This document shows positions 12,001 to 20,599 of a stretch of DNA of 64,000 nt, one piece after another. Source of the stretch: Bacteroidales bacterium (GTDB lineage Bacteria; Bacteroidota; Bacteroidia; Bacteroidales; F082); NCBI GenBank assembly GCA_016281295.1, contig JAEEII010000124.1, positions 1 through 64,000 on the forward strand. Reading direction: 5' to 3'. The first letter of the stretch is position 1. The number at the start of each line of letters is the position of its first letter. The notes under the pieces were generated by a model. The model made no database searches. It was given only the letters and a program-made list of their open reading frames with translations, and was not told where the DNA came from. The translations under genes were made by a program, and so were the position numbers.

Positions 12001-15000
12001 CAGCGGCAACTTTGTGGCTTGCTTATATACCTTGAAAGGATTTTTGTTGGAAGATAGAAGTCAGAAAACAGAAGTATTGATTGAGAAGGTGCAAAAACTG
12101 ATTGAAGAAACCGATTTCTCCAAGCTTTACAACCCAGAACTCGATGTGTTCAGCATTGGCTATGACTACGGTGCTCACGCCCTGTTACCATACCATTACA
12201 ACAACTTCGCGTCCGAGGCTCGACTCACCAGCTTCCTTACCATCGCACAAGGTGATGCCCCGTATAAACACTGGTTCTGTCTCGACAAGACCTTAGTGCA
12301 GTACAAAGGCTACAAAGGTGTAGCTTCTTGGTATGGCACCCTGTTCGAGTATTTCATGCCGCTGATTTTCCTTCCCACCTACAAACACACCCTCATGGAC
12401 GAGACCTACAGCTTTGCCGTGAGAGCTCAAAAAGCGTTTATTAAAAATATAGAAGGTAGGAATCAGAAGGCCGCTTTACCATGGGGTATCTCCGAAACGG
12501 CCTACAATGAACTTGACGACGCTAAAAACTATAAATACCATGCTTTTGGAGTCCCCTACCTCAAGTTCCAAAACACCACTCCCGACCGAATCGTCATCTC
12601 ACCTTATAGCTCACTTCTTACCATCAGTGTCAATGACAAGTCGGTTTATGAAAACCTGCAGCGCTTCAAGAAACTCAACATGTACGACGACATGGGCTTC
12701 TATGAAAGCTATGACGAAGACGACCATGTGCCGGTGCTCGCTCATTATGCCCACCATCAAGGCATGATTTTGGCTTCCCTCACCAACTACCTCGCCGACC
12801 ACTGTCTGCAACGCTTCTTCATGCAAGAACCCGTGTTCCGTTCCATGGAGACGTTACTTAAAGAAAAAGCTCAAGTACAGCCCTATATCGACTTGAAAAT
12901 CACGCAGTATAAGCGTTATCAATACTCAAAGGTTCAAACCGAAAGCGATGCCCGCGACTATGACGGCATCGCCACCGTTCCTGAGATTGGAGTGGTCAGC
13001 AACGGCCTCTATACCGTGTTACTCAACGACCGCGGATCTGGTTTCTCACGGTACCGCAACATCCTCATCAACCGATATAGGAAGATTACCGCCGACCATT
13101 ATGGCACCTATCTGTATATCCGCAACCTTCGTGATGACAAACTGTGGTGCAACACCTACTCACCACTCGATGTGATGCCGCAACAATATCGGGTCAGCTT
13201 TGCCTCCGACAAGATCAGCTTCATGCGTGTGGATGACGACATTGAAACTAAGACTGAAATCACTGTCCTGAAAGACTTCTTTGCTGAGATCCGCCGCTAT
13301 ACCTTTACCAATAACAGCGACCAGGATGTGGATTTGGAAATCACCAGCTATGGTGAGGTGGTGATGAGCACCAAGGATGTCGATGCCGCACACCGTGTGT
13401 TCAACAGCATGAAAATCATCAGCGAATACGACAGTGAGCATGAAGCCCTGATCTTCAGCAAACCCTCACAAGACGAGACCGCAAGCTACAACTACGTCAT
13501 TCATAAACTCTTTGTGGATAACGAGGAATTAAGCCTGATGCATCAAGAACTCAGCAAAAACGACCCCACAAAGCCGCAATTCAATGTGGAGAACTCCTCG
13601 TTGGTCGAGTATGAGACCTCACGTATGAAGTTCTTGGGACGTGGAGGCAGCATCCGTCACGCCCATGTCATCGACAACCATCGCACCCTCAGCAACACCG
13701 TTGGTACCACCCTCGATCCTATCATGAGCATGCGCCGGAGAATCCATATTCCAGCTGGGAAAGCCGTCTCCGCCTTCCTCATCACTGGATTCGCCAAAGC
13801 CCGTGAACAACTCTCACAACTCATGGAACAATACAAGAGCGCTGTGGATATCGAAGACGCCTTCAAGAAATCGTCTGTGTTCAACAACGTGAGAACCAGC
13901 ATGTCGCTTCTCAAGGGCTCCCAGATGCGTCTCTACAACAGCATCTCGAAATACATCCTTCAAACAGCCACCTTCGGCAATCAACGTCAAGACCTGTTGG
14001 CTAAGAACAAATTGTCGCAAAGCGGCCTCTGGCGTTTCAGCATCAGCGGCGACCATGCCATTGTCCTGATGGAGATTGACGACATCAACAAGTCGGGCTT
14101 CGCCAAAGAGATGCTCCGCGCCTTTGAATATTATAAGGTGCATGGCATGGTGCTTGACCTCGTCTTCATCAACGACGTGCCTGGTGACGACCACGACGGT
14201 CTGACGCACTTCATCCGCAACATGGCCAACACCGAGCATCTGTGGGCGACTCACGAACAAGCCGGCCAAGTGTTCGTCTTGAACGGCAACGACCTTAGCG
14301 AGGACGAACGCACTCTACTTCGCACCGTAGCCCGGATCGACTTCAACAACCACGAGCGTATCGAACAACAGCTGCAACACCTTGAAGCAGCCAACCAGCA
14401 TTACCAAGACAAAGTGGAATATCCTGTCATGAAGACCAGCAAGCAATTCCGCGTCTGGAGCAGCCTCGACTTTTACAACCAATATGGCGGATTCGACAAC
14501 CAAGGACGCGACTATGTGGTCACCAACACCAACACCCCGATGCCTTGGATCAACGTACTTGCCAACCCACGTTTCGGCTGTATCATCAGTTCCACTATGG
14601 CTGGTTTCACCTTTGCCTTTAACGCCCAGCAATTCAAACTCACCGGTTGGAGCAATGACATCGTTCGCGACAACGCTTCAGAGATGCTCCTGATCAACAA
14701 GGAACAGTTTGTCCCGGCTACCGCACGACACGGACAAGGCTTCTCGGCTTTCGATGCACAATACGATAACTTGAACGTCAAAGCACGTGTCTTTGTGGCC
14801 AAAGAACGTCTGGAGAAATACTATCAGATCAAACTCGAAAACAAGACCGATGCCGCCATGGAGATTCAACTCGACATGGTTTACAAGATGGTCTTGGGCA
14901 CTACTGAGGAGAAGACGGCACGATTCATACATTCCGAATGGGATGAGTCAACTCACAGCATCTTTGTCCGCAACGTCTATCACGATCAATATCGCGACAC

Positions 15001-16732
15001 ACGGGTACAGCTTACCGCCATCTGCGACAGTCAGCCTAACCTCGACTATGACTATTCGTTGAAATATCCCAACCGCAAGCGCCTTGGCATGAAGGTCAAC
15101 ATCCCTGCTAACACCGAGATTGCAGTGGCCTTCGTCATCGCTGTCCTTGAAAGACCTGAAGACAAGCCTAACCATTTCAGCCAAGCGATGATCGACAAGG
15201 AATATGACGAGGTGATCCGTTTCTGGGATGACAAGCTGTCAACCATCCAAGTGGACACTCCCGACCGCTCGTTCAACTATATGCTGAACCGCTGGTACCT
15301 CTATCAGGTTTATGCTTCACGACTCTTCGCCCGCGCCGGCTTCTATCAAGTAGGCGGAGCCACTGGTTTCCGCGACCAGCTGCAAGATGTGATGAGCGTG
15401 CTGTACAGCGATCCGAACTATGCCCGCAGACAAATCCTCGACCATGCGGCTCATCAGTTTGCCGAAGGCGATGTCCTGCACTGGTGGCACGAGAGCATGA
15501 AACTTGGTGCCAGAACCACCTTCAGCGATGACCTGCTCTGGCTGGTTTACGTCACCTACCAATATGTAACGGTCACAGGTGACCTCAGTGTCTTGATGGA
15601 AAACGTGCCGTTCTGCCAAGGCGAACAACTACCCAAAGGCGAAACGGAACGCTGCATCACCTATAGTGTTCCTAAGAAGACAGAAGACGGTAAACAGAAT
15701 ACCGCATTCACATACGCTACGCTCTATGAGCATTTGCGCCGAGCCATCAACCGCTCCATGAGCCGTATCGGCGCCCATGGTTTGCCTTTGATGGGATGCG
15801 GTGACTGGAATGACGGCATGAGCAATGTCGGTGCCAAGGGCAAGGGCGAGAGCGTTTGGGTGGCCTTTTTCCTCTGTGACCTGCTTCCCAAGATGGAGAA
15901 ACTCACTCAGCAAATGCCCAATGCCGACCTCAACTACTGCGAAGAACTCTCACAGTTCCGCAAAAACCTGGTCAATGCCTTGCAGAAAAACGCTTGGGAC
16001 GGCTTCTGGTTCCTCCGCGCTTTCTACGACAACGGCAACCCCATGGGATCTCGCAACAACACAGAATGCCAAATCGACCTCATCTCACAGGCATGGAGTA
16101 TTCTCACTGACGTGGCAACACCCGAACAGAAGAACTCCATCTTCCGTGAGACCGATGGACGACTGGTCAACCGTGAGCATGAGATTATCCAGCTCCTCAC
16201 CCCACCATTCAAGAACTCAGCCGACAATCCTGGCTACATCATGCAGTACCCTGCGGGAATCCGTGAAAACGGCGGACAATACACGCACGGTGCCATGTGG
16301 TATATCATGGCTCAACTCAAGGAAGGCAGAACCGACATGGCCGACTTCCTCTACTCGCTCATCAACCCGATCCATCGCACACAGACGCTGGCCGATGTGT
16401 TGAAATACAAGGTAGAGCCTTACTGCATTGCCGCCGACATCTACAGCAACCCGCAACATCCAGGACGCGGTGGATGGACGTGGTACACTGGTTCGGCCTC
16501 ATGGGCTTATAAGACCGGCATCGAAAGCATCCTCGGCCTTGAGAAACACGGCAAGACGTTGACTATCACCCCACACATTCCCTCCGCTTGGGATCACTTC
16601 ACCATCCGTTACCGTTATGGTGAAAGCATCTACATCCTCAAGTATGAACGCAAGAACAACGCCGAGGCCATAAAGAGTACCACCATCGAACTCATCGATG
16701 ACCATAAAGAACATGAAGTAAATATTGATTAA
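9041..16732 (+). CDS. Cyclic beta-1,2-glucan synthase-like protein (GT84 plus glucoamylase-like plus GH94)
   Basis: This 2563-residue protein has the architecture of NdvB/Cgs: a soluble N-terminus; two membrane segments near residues 265-315; a processive glycosyltransferase domain with D497-T-D-T-E and a later HHRWTRGDWQ (QxxRW-like) segment; further membrane segments near 690-735 and 820-860; a glucoamylase-like domain (YHVNTLKALPNFFISTCDSG, HHQGMILASL); and C-terminal GH94-type phosphorylase domains, with GDWND at 2254-2258 holding the expected catalytic Asp. In alpha-proteobacteria the enzyme starts on itself, elongates beta-1,2-glucan, trims it and cyclises it, for export to the periplasm. 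It is slightly shorter than the 2830-residue Brucella protein and stands alone with its own promoter. The product in this organism is inferred. Confidence 0.85.
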   Translation: MKSTYKIFKESIKTITNYYLLLVEETKSQRLVGSTNEWVLDNYYMISEQEKVLKIDLQSRSFRKLEGERMQYLETVLREYLSRCHYQVDKGMFFNYLLQVQEERNDYFSYPEVCALLPLMKHILIKELADLCAVLKSSNAYHYSPTDKAMADVEKLNEAAQNNLMMMNLFNSLRKMTKLPMGEIIDSISFSEQALKNEKADMYDQMYDRTKDDYRAKITRLCKKQKVKEYDLVKELVKKADEKGEHVGWQLFPPKKWNSRAHWYVWIVVLASLGLAFGFATWATSGFGLSWVTAIITLLMWVPMSQIVIDLFNQLLYRIHKPVNTFKIKFKDGLIPKEYATMVIMPTILKNKAKTIELLEQMEIYYLSNINRASDGQRLESRPQNLFYTLIGDAAAGPNEDMPWDDEVVQAGLAKVKELNEKYGAPIFNFVYRKRAWSDGENCWLGYERKRGAILHFNDLVLGNTTEAEKQKRFRCETISEWQQLAVPEIKFIITLDTDTELVLYSAQKLIGAMAHPLNRAQLSPDGKRVNAGYGIMQPRVNVDVEVTNKSRYAQLFAGLGGLDVYTTASFELYQDIFNEGSFCGKGIYDLKVFQQVLKGTFPENLILSHDLIEGCHIRCGLINDLELFDDNPSNYIDDAKRHHRWTRGDWQIISWLRNHVRNEKGEKVKNQVNTIGRWKIFDNLRRSVLSLALIVILLVGFSRCTSIYAVWYLLAALIAVASPIVFFILGQVTKIPRFGKRYKYYMTLMRGFKVIVYRSLVQFALLPKEAWMYTDALIRACYRMWFSHKNLLNWITSDEAAKSTKGTLGDYLGKFWFNYVASALIAGLFFLKGGWAGIDLAALIFCIVAWCGAPFLMFWLGKKFPQNKKNLTANETEEIKQIAKDTWHFFDSQITEETHYLIPDNYQLNRAKKADYKTSPTNIGYSITSLISAAELGFITREEAITRLSHVIDTVEKLEKWNGHLFNWYHVNTLKALPNFFISTCDSGNFVACLYTLKGFLLEDRSQKTEVLIEKVQKLIEETDFSKLYNPELDVFSIGYDYGAHALLPYHYNNFASEARLTSFLTIAQGDAPYKHWFCLDKTLVQYKGYKGVASWYGTLFEYFMPLIFLPTYKHTLMDETYSFAVRAQKAFIKNIEGRNQKAALPWGISETAYNELDDAKNYKYHAFGVPYLKFQNTTPDRIVISPYSSLLTISVNDKSVYENLQRFKKLNMYDDMGFYESYDEDDHVPVLAHYAHHQGMILASLTNYLADHCLQRFFMQEPVFRSMETLLKEKAQVQPYIDLKITQYKRYQYSKVQTESDARDYDGIATVPEIGVVSNGLYTVLLNDRGSGFSRYRNILINRYRKITADHYGTYLYIRNLRDDKLWCNTYSPLDVMPQQYRVSFASDKISFMRVDDDIETKTEITVLKDFFAEIRRYTFTNNSDQDVDLEITSYGEVVMSTKDVDAAHRVFNSMKIISEYDSEHEALIFSKPSQDETASYNYVIHKLFVDNEELSLMHQELSKNDPTKPQFNVENSSLVEYETSRMKFLGRGGSIRHAHVIDNHRTLSNTVGTTLDPIMSMRRRIHIPAGKAVSAFLITGFAKAREQLSQLMEQYKSAVDIEDAFKKSSVFNNVRTSMSLLKGSQMRLYNSISKYILQTATFGNQRQDLLAKNKLSQSGLWRFSISGDHAIVLMEIDDINKSGFAKEMLRAFEYYKVHGMVLDLVFINDVPGDDHDGLTHFIRNMANTEHLWATHEQAGQVFVLNGNDLSEDERTLLRTVARIDFNNHERIEQQLQHLEAANQHYQDKVEYPVMKTSKQFRVWSSLDFYNQYGGFDNQGRDYVVTNTNTPMPWINVLANPRFGCIISSTMAGFTFAFNAQQFKLTGWSNDIVRDNASEMLLINKEQFVPATARHGQGFSAFDAQYDNLNVKARVFVAKERLEKYYQIKLENKTDAAMEIQLDMVYKMVLGTTEEKTARFIHSEWDESTHSIFVRNVYHDQYRDTRVQLTAICDSQPNLDYDYSLKYPNRKRLGMKVNIPANTEIAVAFVIAVLERPEDKPNHFSQAMIDKEYDEVIRFWDDKLSTIQVDTPDRSFNYMLNRWYLYQVYASRLFARAGFYQVGGATGFRDQLQDVMSVLYSDPNYARRQILDHAAHQFAEGDVLHWWHESMKLGARTTFSDDLLWLVYVTYQYVTVTGDLSVLMENVPFCQGEQLPKGETERCITYSVPKKTEDGKQNTAFTYATLYEHLRRAINRSMSRIGAHGLPLMGCGDWNDGMSNVGAKGKGESVWVAFFLCDLLPKMEKLTQQMPNADLNYCEELSQFRKNLVNALQKNAWDGFWFLRAFYDNGNPMGSRNNTECQIDLISQAWSILTDVATPEQKNSIFRETDGRLVNREHEIIQLLTPPFKNSADNPGYIMQYPAGIRENGGQYTHGAMWYIMAQLKEGRTDMADFLYSLINPIHRTQTLADVLKYKVEPYCIAADIYSNPQHPGRGGWTWYTGSASWAYKTGIESILGLEKHGKTLTITPHIPSAWDHFTIRYRYGESIYILKYERKNNAEAIKSTTIELIDDHKEHEVNID

Positions 16733-16741
16733 CCTCTAAAA

Positions 16742-16786
16742 ACACGAAAAACACGAAACCATCTCTGGATTTCGTGTTTTTCGTGT
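16742..16786. terminator. Bidirectional hairpin terminator between convergent genes
   Basis: The arms ACACGAAAAACACGAAA (16742-16758) and TTTCGTGTTTTTCGTGT (16770-16786) pair perfectly over 17 bp with an 11-base loop. On the minus strand the stem is followed by a T-run (complement of 16738-16742). It lies between two convergent genes, so it can stop transcription from both sides. Confidence 0.7.
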
Positions 16787-16831
16787 CTTTCGATGTTATT
16801 AAAATCTTCTATAAAGATGTTATAAATAGCG

Positions 16832-17395
16832 TTATTCAATCTCGTATGTATTAACCACCCCAATGGCCTCTTCAAGAATCATCTTGACTACGAGACCGTC
16901 GCTGATACGATAAGTCAAATCCACAGAAGAATAGCCTCCACGTGGTATTTTCCCTTTGGCTTGGATCAGGACATTGCGGAAACCGTCCTTTTCCGTGACG
17001 ATGGTATCTGCTTTGTTTTCAGCAGCCGCTTTCTCCCATTCTCCTGAAAGGCAGTTTAACAGCGTGGAACGTTGGAGTTGCACCGCCTTTACCTTCTCCG
17101 AGTTGAGTTCCGCTTTCTTTTTCATCAGATTCACTTTTACCATCGCACCATCGATGATGAAATAATCACCTTCAGGATCAGAATACATCATGGAAAGATG
17201 GTCATTACCATCAAAGGTGATATGACCATGCATCGTTGTGGTCTTTCCCGAAATCTTCATCACACGCGTCTGAGTAAAATCCGAATCATATTTCTGTGCC
17301 CATGACGCTGTTGAAACCAACATAATCATCATCAGCATTCCTAGACGAGCCACTCTCAACCGACGCAAAAAAAATGTTCTAACTATCTTTTTCAT
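16832..17395 (-). CDS. LolA-like outer membrane lipoprotein carrier family protein
   Basis: A 187-residue protein with an N-terminal signal sequence (hydrophobic residues 14-30, cleavage near SWAQK). The mature part fits the LolA/LolB-like fold used for lipid-binding periplasmic carriers: DFTQTRVMKISGKTTTMHGHITFDGND, MMYSDPEGDYFIIDGAMVKV, then a C-terminal FRNVLIQAKGK. It lies 33 bases after the MMPL-type exporter, and this pairing recurs in Bacteroidota export loci. A role in carrying a lipid or lipoprotein through the periplasm is inferred. It is the distal gene of its operon. Confidence 0.75.
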   Translation of the reverse strand: MKKIVRTFFLRRLRVARLGMLMMIMLVSTASWAQKYDSDFTQTRVMKISGKTTTMHGHITFDGNDHLSMMYSDPEGDYFIIDGAMVKVNLMKKKAELNSEKVKAVQLQRSTLLNCLSGEWEKAAAENKADTIVTEKDGFRNVLIQAKGKIPRGGYSSVDLTYRISDGLVVKMILEEAIGVVNTYEIE

Positions 17396-17428
17396 ATTAT
17401 TAAAATGTTGAATTGTTATACTAATGAC

Positions 17429-19912
17429 TCATACCCTATCCTCTTCCCTCTCACCATTCAAAACTTTCCTCCTATAGGCAGGAATCTTCATCAACTGCCA
17501 GAAAACAAAAGGTTGTAGCGAATAGGAGATCATGATGGTAGAGGCCATGCCGATCAACGTGATGAGACCGATGGAACGGATGGCAGGATGCACAGCAAAC
17601 AGCAGGGAAGCCACTACAATAACCAAAATGGTGGCAGAGAAAAAGATTGCCACCTTATGCCATGTTAGCACGTCACGGTTGCCGGTCCGTGCTTGAGTCA
17701 ACAAGCCTTCTGTGATGAAAATGCTGTAATCCACACCCACTCCAAAGATAAAGGTTGAAATAATGATATTAATCAAATTAAATTCCAAATCGAAAAGCGC
17801 CATATAGCCTTGCACCATAAACCAGCTGATGACCATGGGAAGGAATGACAGCAACGTAGTGAGCAGATTCCTGAATGAGATCAGCAAGATAATTAAAACA
17901 AAGAGCGAAGAAATCCAAACAGCAATGTTGAAATCGTCGTGAATCACCTCCACCATGCTCTTGCAATAATAGAAAGGCTCCAGCACGAATGTCTTTGGAT
18001 TGGCCACTAAGGCACCGGTAACCACATCCTTCTTGTCGGCGTCCATAGCCACATCAGTAAAGACCATATATTGTCCATCGGCATTACATTCAATGAAGTT
18101 GCCTAACAGGTTTTCTGGCACTACGCCGCTCTCCATCAAAGAGGCTGGCACGTAATCAGCATCCAGTAACGACTTGAAATCAAAGAACATATCAGGATCC
18201 AAGCCCAAAGCTTCCGCATTGCGATTTACCAAAGCCATGGTCTCTGCCTTTCGCTCTTCCGTCCAATATACATTCCAAGCCTCAATGCGTCTTTCTTGTT
18301 CTTTGAGGGGAATAAACAGCCTTGGAATCAAATCAGAATAGCGATGCACTAATCCTTGTTCCGACAGGGAATCCAAAATCATCATCAAGGACTCATCCGC
18401 TTCCAGTGCCTCGTCAAAATCCCTGGAGACTGTGGCGAAATAAAGATGCATAAAACCATCATTGTTCTTCTCGTTAAAGAGACGTTCGGCCTCCACCTCT
18501 TCAGGAGCGTTGTAGTCAAGGTTACGCAAGTCGCTGTCAAACTTCACCTTAGGTGAGAATATTACGCCCACCACCAAGATAATCACAATCAAGGCGAGGA
18601 ACCAAGGTTTACGGTCGAATGGCAAATTGTTTAAACGTGATATTCTACGGAAGGTCTTGCTGTTAGGATCAGCTTTATGAGATGGCAAGAAATGCGGCAA
18701 AAAGACCAAGGCGAAAAGCGTGCTGCCAAGCAGGGCAAGCGACGCAAACAGCCCAAAGTCGCGAAGCAAGTCACTATCGGTGAAAAGCAAACTACAAAAG
18801 GCACCGATAGTAGTGATGCAACTCAGAAAGACCGGGGTGGACTCATCGAGCAACAGCCGTTCGGGATCACCCACAAAGAAATGATGTATCAGCACATGGA
18901 GGCTATAGCTGATGGCAACTCCCAGGACGATGGCTCCCAATCCAAGCGCCATCAAAGACATCCCACCTTTCAACCAATAGATACAAGCCATGGAGAACAA
19001 CATGCCATATAAGATGGGCAAAAGCAGCTTCCAAAGGAAAGAAACACTTCTGAAGCAAAAACCTATCAATATCAAAATCAAGAGGATGGAGATGCCTACT
19101 GTCACGACAAGGTCAGTACGAATACGACCAGCATTCGAGACGCTGCCGATGGGGTCACCATGAATTAACACCTTCACCTCAGGATGAATGGACTCAAACT
19201 CCTTGCAAGTACGCGAAAGCAAACGAACAAAGTTCCTTGCGGAACGTGAATCCAGCGACTTGAACGATGGGGCAAGGTAGGAAATCGTCACGGTGCTGTC
19301 AGGACAGAAAAAGTGGCCATCGATGATTGTATAGCCTCCTAAGGCGCCATTCAAAAGGTCTCCAATGACTGCGTCTTTCAAGTTAAGCGGATCGTAGGCA
19401 ATCATTTGGGTGACATCACCCGTCTCGTCCTCCATTATCATGTCATAATCCACCTGCATCTGGGTTGCTACCGCCTCAGGTTCTATAGCCTTGTCAAAAT
19501 CAGCGTAGGCCGTGGTATCAACAAATGAAGGGAGATGCACAAGCACAAAATCCAAGGCATTGATAGCCATCTCGGGCTCCATTATATACAAAATATTGGC
19601 AATGTAATGGGTGGTTGAATCCTTTTCAAGCAACGTCTCCACAAATTCGTCCGTACGTTCTACAAGTTCCTCGGAAGAAAGCGGCTCGTCTGCCGAAGTC
19701 ACCTGAAGAAAGATCTTGTCTTTGAGGGCAATGGAGCTGAAAGCCAACTGACTCTCCACACTGGAGGAAGGAAGCAGCTTGGAGATGTCTTCCTCATACT
19801 TCAGTTTCAATCCAAAAAAAAGAAACACCAGGGAGGTAATGGCGATTAAACCATACATCACCCCCTTATGGCATTTAAAAAAGTTAAATATAGGGATAAA
19901 GATTCTATGCAT
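17429..19912 (-). CDS. MMPL/RND-family lipid exporter
   Basis: Read from the ATG at 19910-19912 (MHRIFIPIF) the protein has 827 residues. The TTG at 19936 lies inside the promoter box and is rejected. It has the RND plan: a first membrane helix (MYGLIAITSLVFLFFGL), a periplasmic loop, five helices near residues 275-410, a second single helix (FLALIVIILVVGVIF), a second loop, and five more helices near 680-800. MMPL proteins export lipids or lipid-linked products using the proton gradient. The adjacent LolA-like gene suggests a substrate handed on towards the outer membrane. In aryl-polyene clusters such a pair occurs with ketosynthase genes, which are absent here. Confidence 0.82.
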   Translation of the reverse strand: MHRIFIPIFNFFKCHKGVMYGLIAITSLVFLFFGLKLKYEEDISKLLPSSSVESQLAFSSIALKDKIFLQVTSADEPLSSEELVERTDEFVETLLEKDSTTHYIANILYIMEPEMAINALDFVLVHLPSFVDTTAYADFDKAIEPEAVATQMQVDYDMIMEDETGDVTQMIAYDPLNLKDAVIGDLLNGALGGYTIIDGHFFCPDSTVTISYLAPSFKSLDSRSARNFVRLLSRTCKEFESIHPEVKVLIHGDPIGSVSNAGRIRTDLVVTVGISILLILILIGFCFRSVSFLWKLLLPILYGMLFSMACIYWLKGGMSLMALGLGAIVLGVAISYSLHVLIHHFFVGDPERLLLDESTPVFLSCITTIGAFCSLLFTDSDLLRDFGLFASLALLGSTLFALVFLPHFLPSHKADPNSKTFRRISRLNNLPFDRKPWFLALIVIILVVGVIFSPKVKFDSDLRNLDYNAPEEVEAERLFNEKNNDGFMHLYFATVSRDFDEALEADESLMMILDSLSEQGLVHRYSDLIPRLFIPLKEQERRIEAWNVYWTEERKAETMALVNRNAEALGLDPDMFFDFKSLLDADYVPASLMESGVVPENLLGNFIECNADGQYMVFTDVAMDADKKDVVTGALVANPKTFVLEPFYYCKSMVEVIHDDFNIAVWISSLFVLIILLISFRNLLTTLLSFLPMVISWFMVQGYMALFDLEFNLINIIISTFIFGVGVDYSIFITEGLLTQARTGNRDVLTWHKVAIFFSATILVIVVASLLFAVHPAIRSIGLITLIGMASTIMISYSLQPFVFWQLMKIPAYRRKVLNGEREEDRV

Positions 19913-19933
19913 AACTTTCTCGTTTTGAAGGCG

Positions 19934-19941
19934 CAAAGATA
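19934..19941 (-). promoter_or_regulatory. Bacteroidetes-type -7 element before the MMPL exporter gene
   Basis: On the minus strand the sequence is TATCTTTG followed by CGC, an exact -7 match 21 bases before the ATG at 19912. It rules out the upstream TTG as start and indicates that the MMPL/LolA pair is transcribed apart from the sugar transferase gene just upstream. Confidence 0.6.
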
Positions 19942-19954
19942 CGGCGTTTTCGTT

Positions 19955-20590
19955 TTATAACAAGGTCTGAAAAAGGATTTTAAGATCCAGCAAGAAAGAA
20001 TAATGATGATAATAATAAAGGTTCAGCTTCACTTTGTCAGGATAAATGACATGGTCATTATACCATATTGCGATTTCAGTTTCAGAACGCGGGTCACCTT
20101 CCGCCTTGGCTTTCTTCACCATTTCTTCAAGTATTTTCTCTTCGTTTTTATATTTCAGCGTAGCCAGCCCCGTGATGCCAGGACGCATCTCAAGCACCTG
20201 TCGGTCCTCCCCTTCCAGCTTGTCGGCATAGCCCGGCACATCAGGACGAGGTCCCACAAAACTCATGGTGCCAATGAGCACATCCCACAACTCAGGCAAT
20301 TCATCCAGTTTATAGCGACGGAGTATGGCTCCTAAAGGAGTCACCCTACCTGTCACTGGATAAGCCACCGAAGGCCCCTCATCATCCTTATACATCGTAT
20401 GGAACTTATGGATCGTGAAGAGTTTTCCGTGCCGACCCACACGGTATTGTTTGAAAAGCACTGGCTGTTCCGGCTCTTTGATTTTCTCAATCAAAGCGAT
20501 GATAAGCAACAGCCAGCCCAAGCCAAGCAACCCGAGGAATGCAACCACACGGTCAAAGAGGTATTTTATAGCTCGAGCGAAAAAACTCAT
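19955..20590 (-). CDS. Polyprenyl-phosphate sugar-1-phosphate transferase (bacterial sugar transferase family)
   Basis: A 211-residue protein with one N-terminal hydrophobic helix (about residues 12-33) and the small PglC/WcaJ catalytic domain: FTIHKFHTM, then KLDELPELWDVLIGTMSFVGPRPDVP with the family's DELPxLxxV and GPRP motifs, then MRPGITGLATL. Such enzymes load the first sugar phosphate onto undecaprenyl phosphate at the inner membrane. It follows the DUF3298 lipoprotein gene by 9 bases and lies outside the main capsule operon, beyond its terminator. It is the second enzyme of this type in the window (see 27053-27649), so the two may start different glycans. Confidence 0.88.
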   Translation of the reverse strand: MSFFARAIKYLFDRVVAFLGLLGLGWLLLIIALIEKIKEPEQPVLFKQYRVGRHGKLFTIHKFHTMYKDDEGPSVAYPVTGRVTPLGAILRRYKLDELPELWDVLIGTMSFVGPRPDVPGYADKLEGEDRQVLEMRPGITGLATLKYKNEEKILEEMVKKAKAEGDPRSETEIAIWYNDHVIYPDKVKLNLYYYHHYSFLLDLKILFQTLL

Positions 20591-20599
20591 TCTTTATCT

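Noticed and set aside
15825..16403. Open frame of 192 residues in the glucan synthase region
   Set aside because: Ser/Thr-rich shadow frame of the GH94 domain, no motifs.
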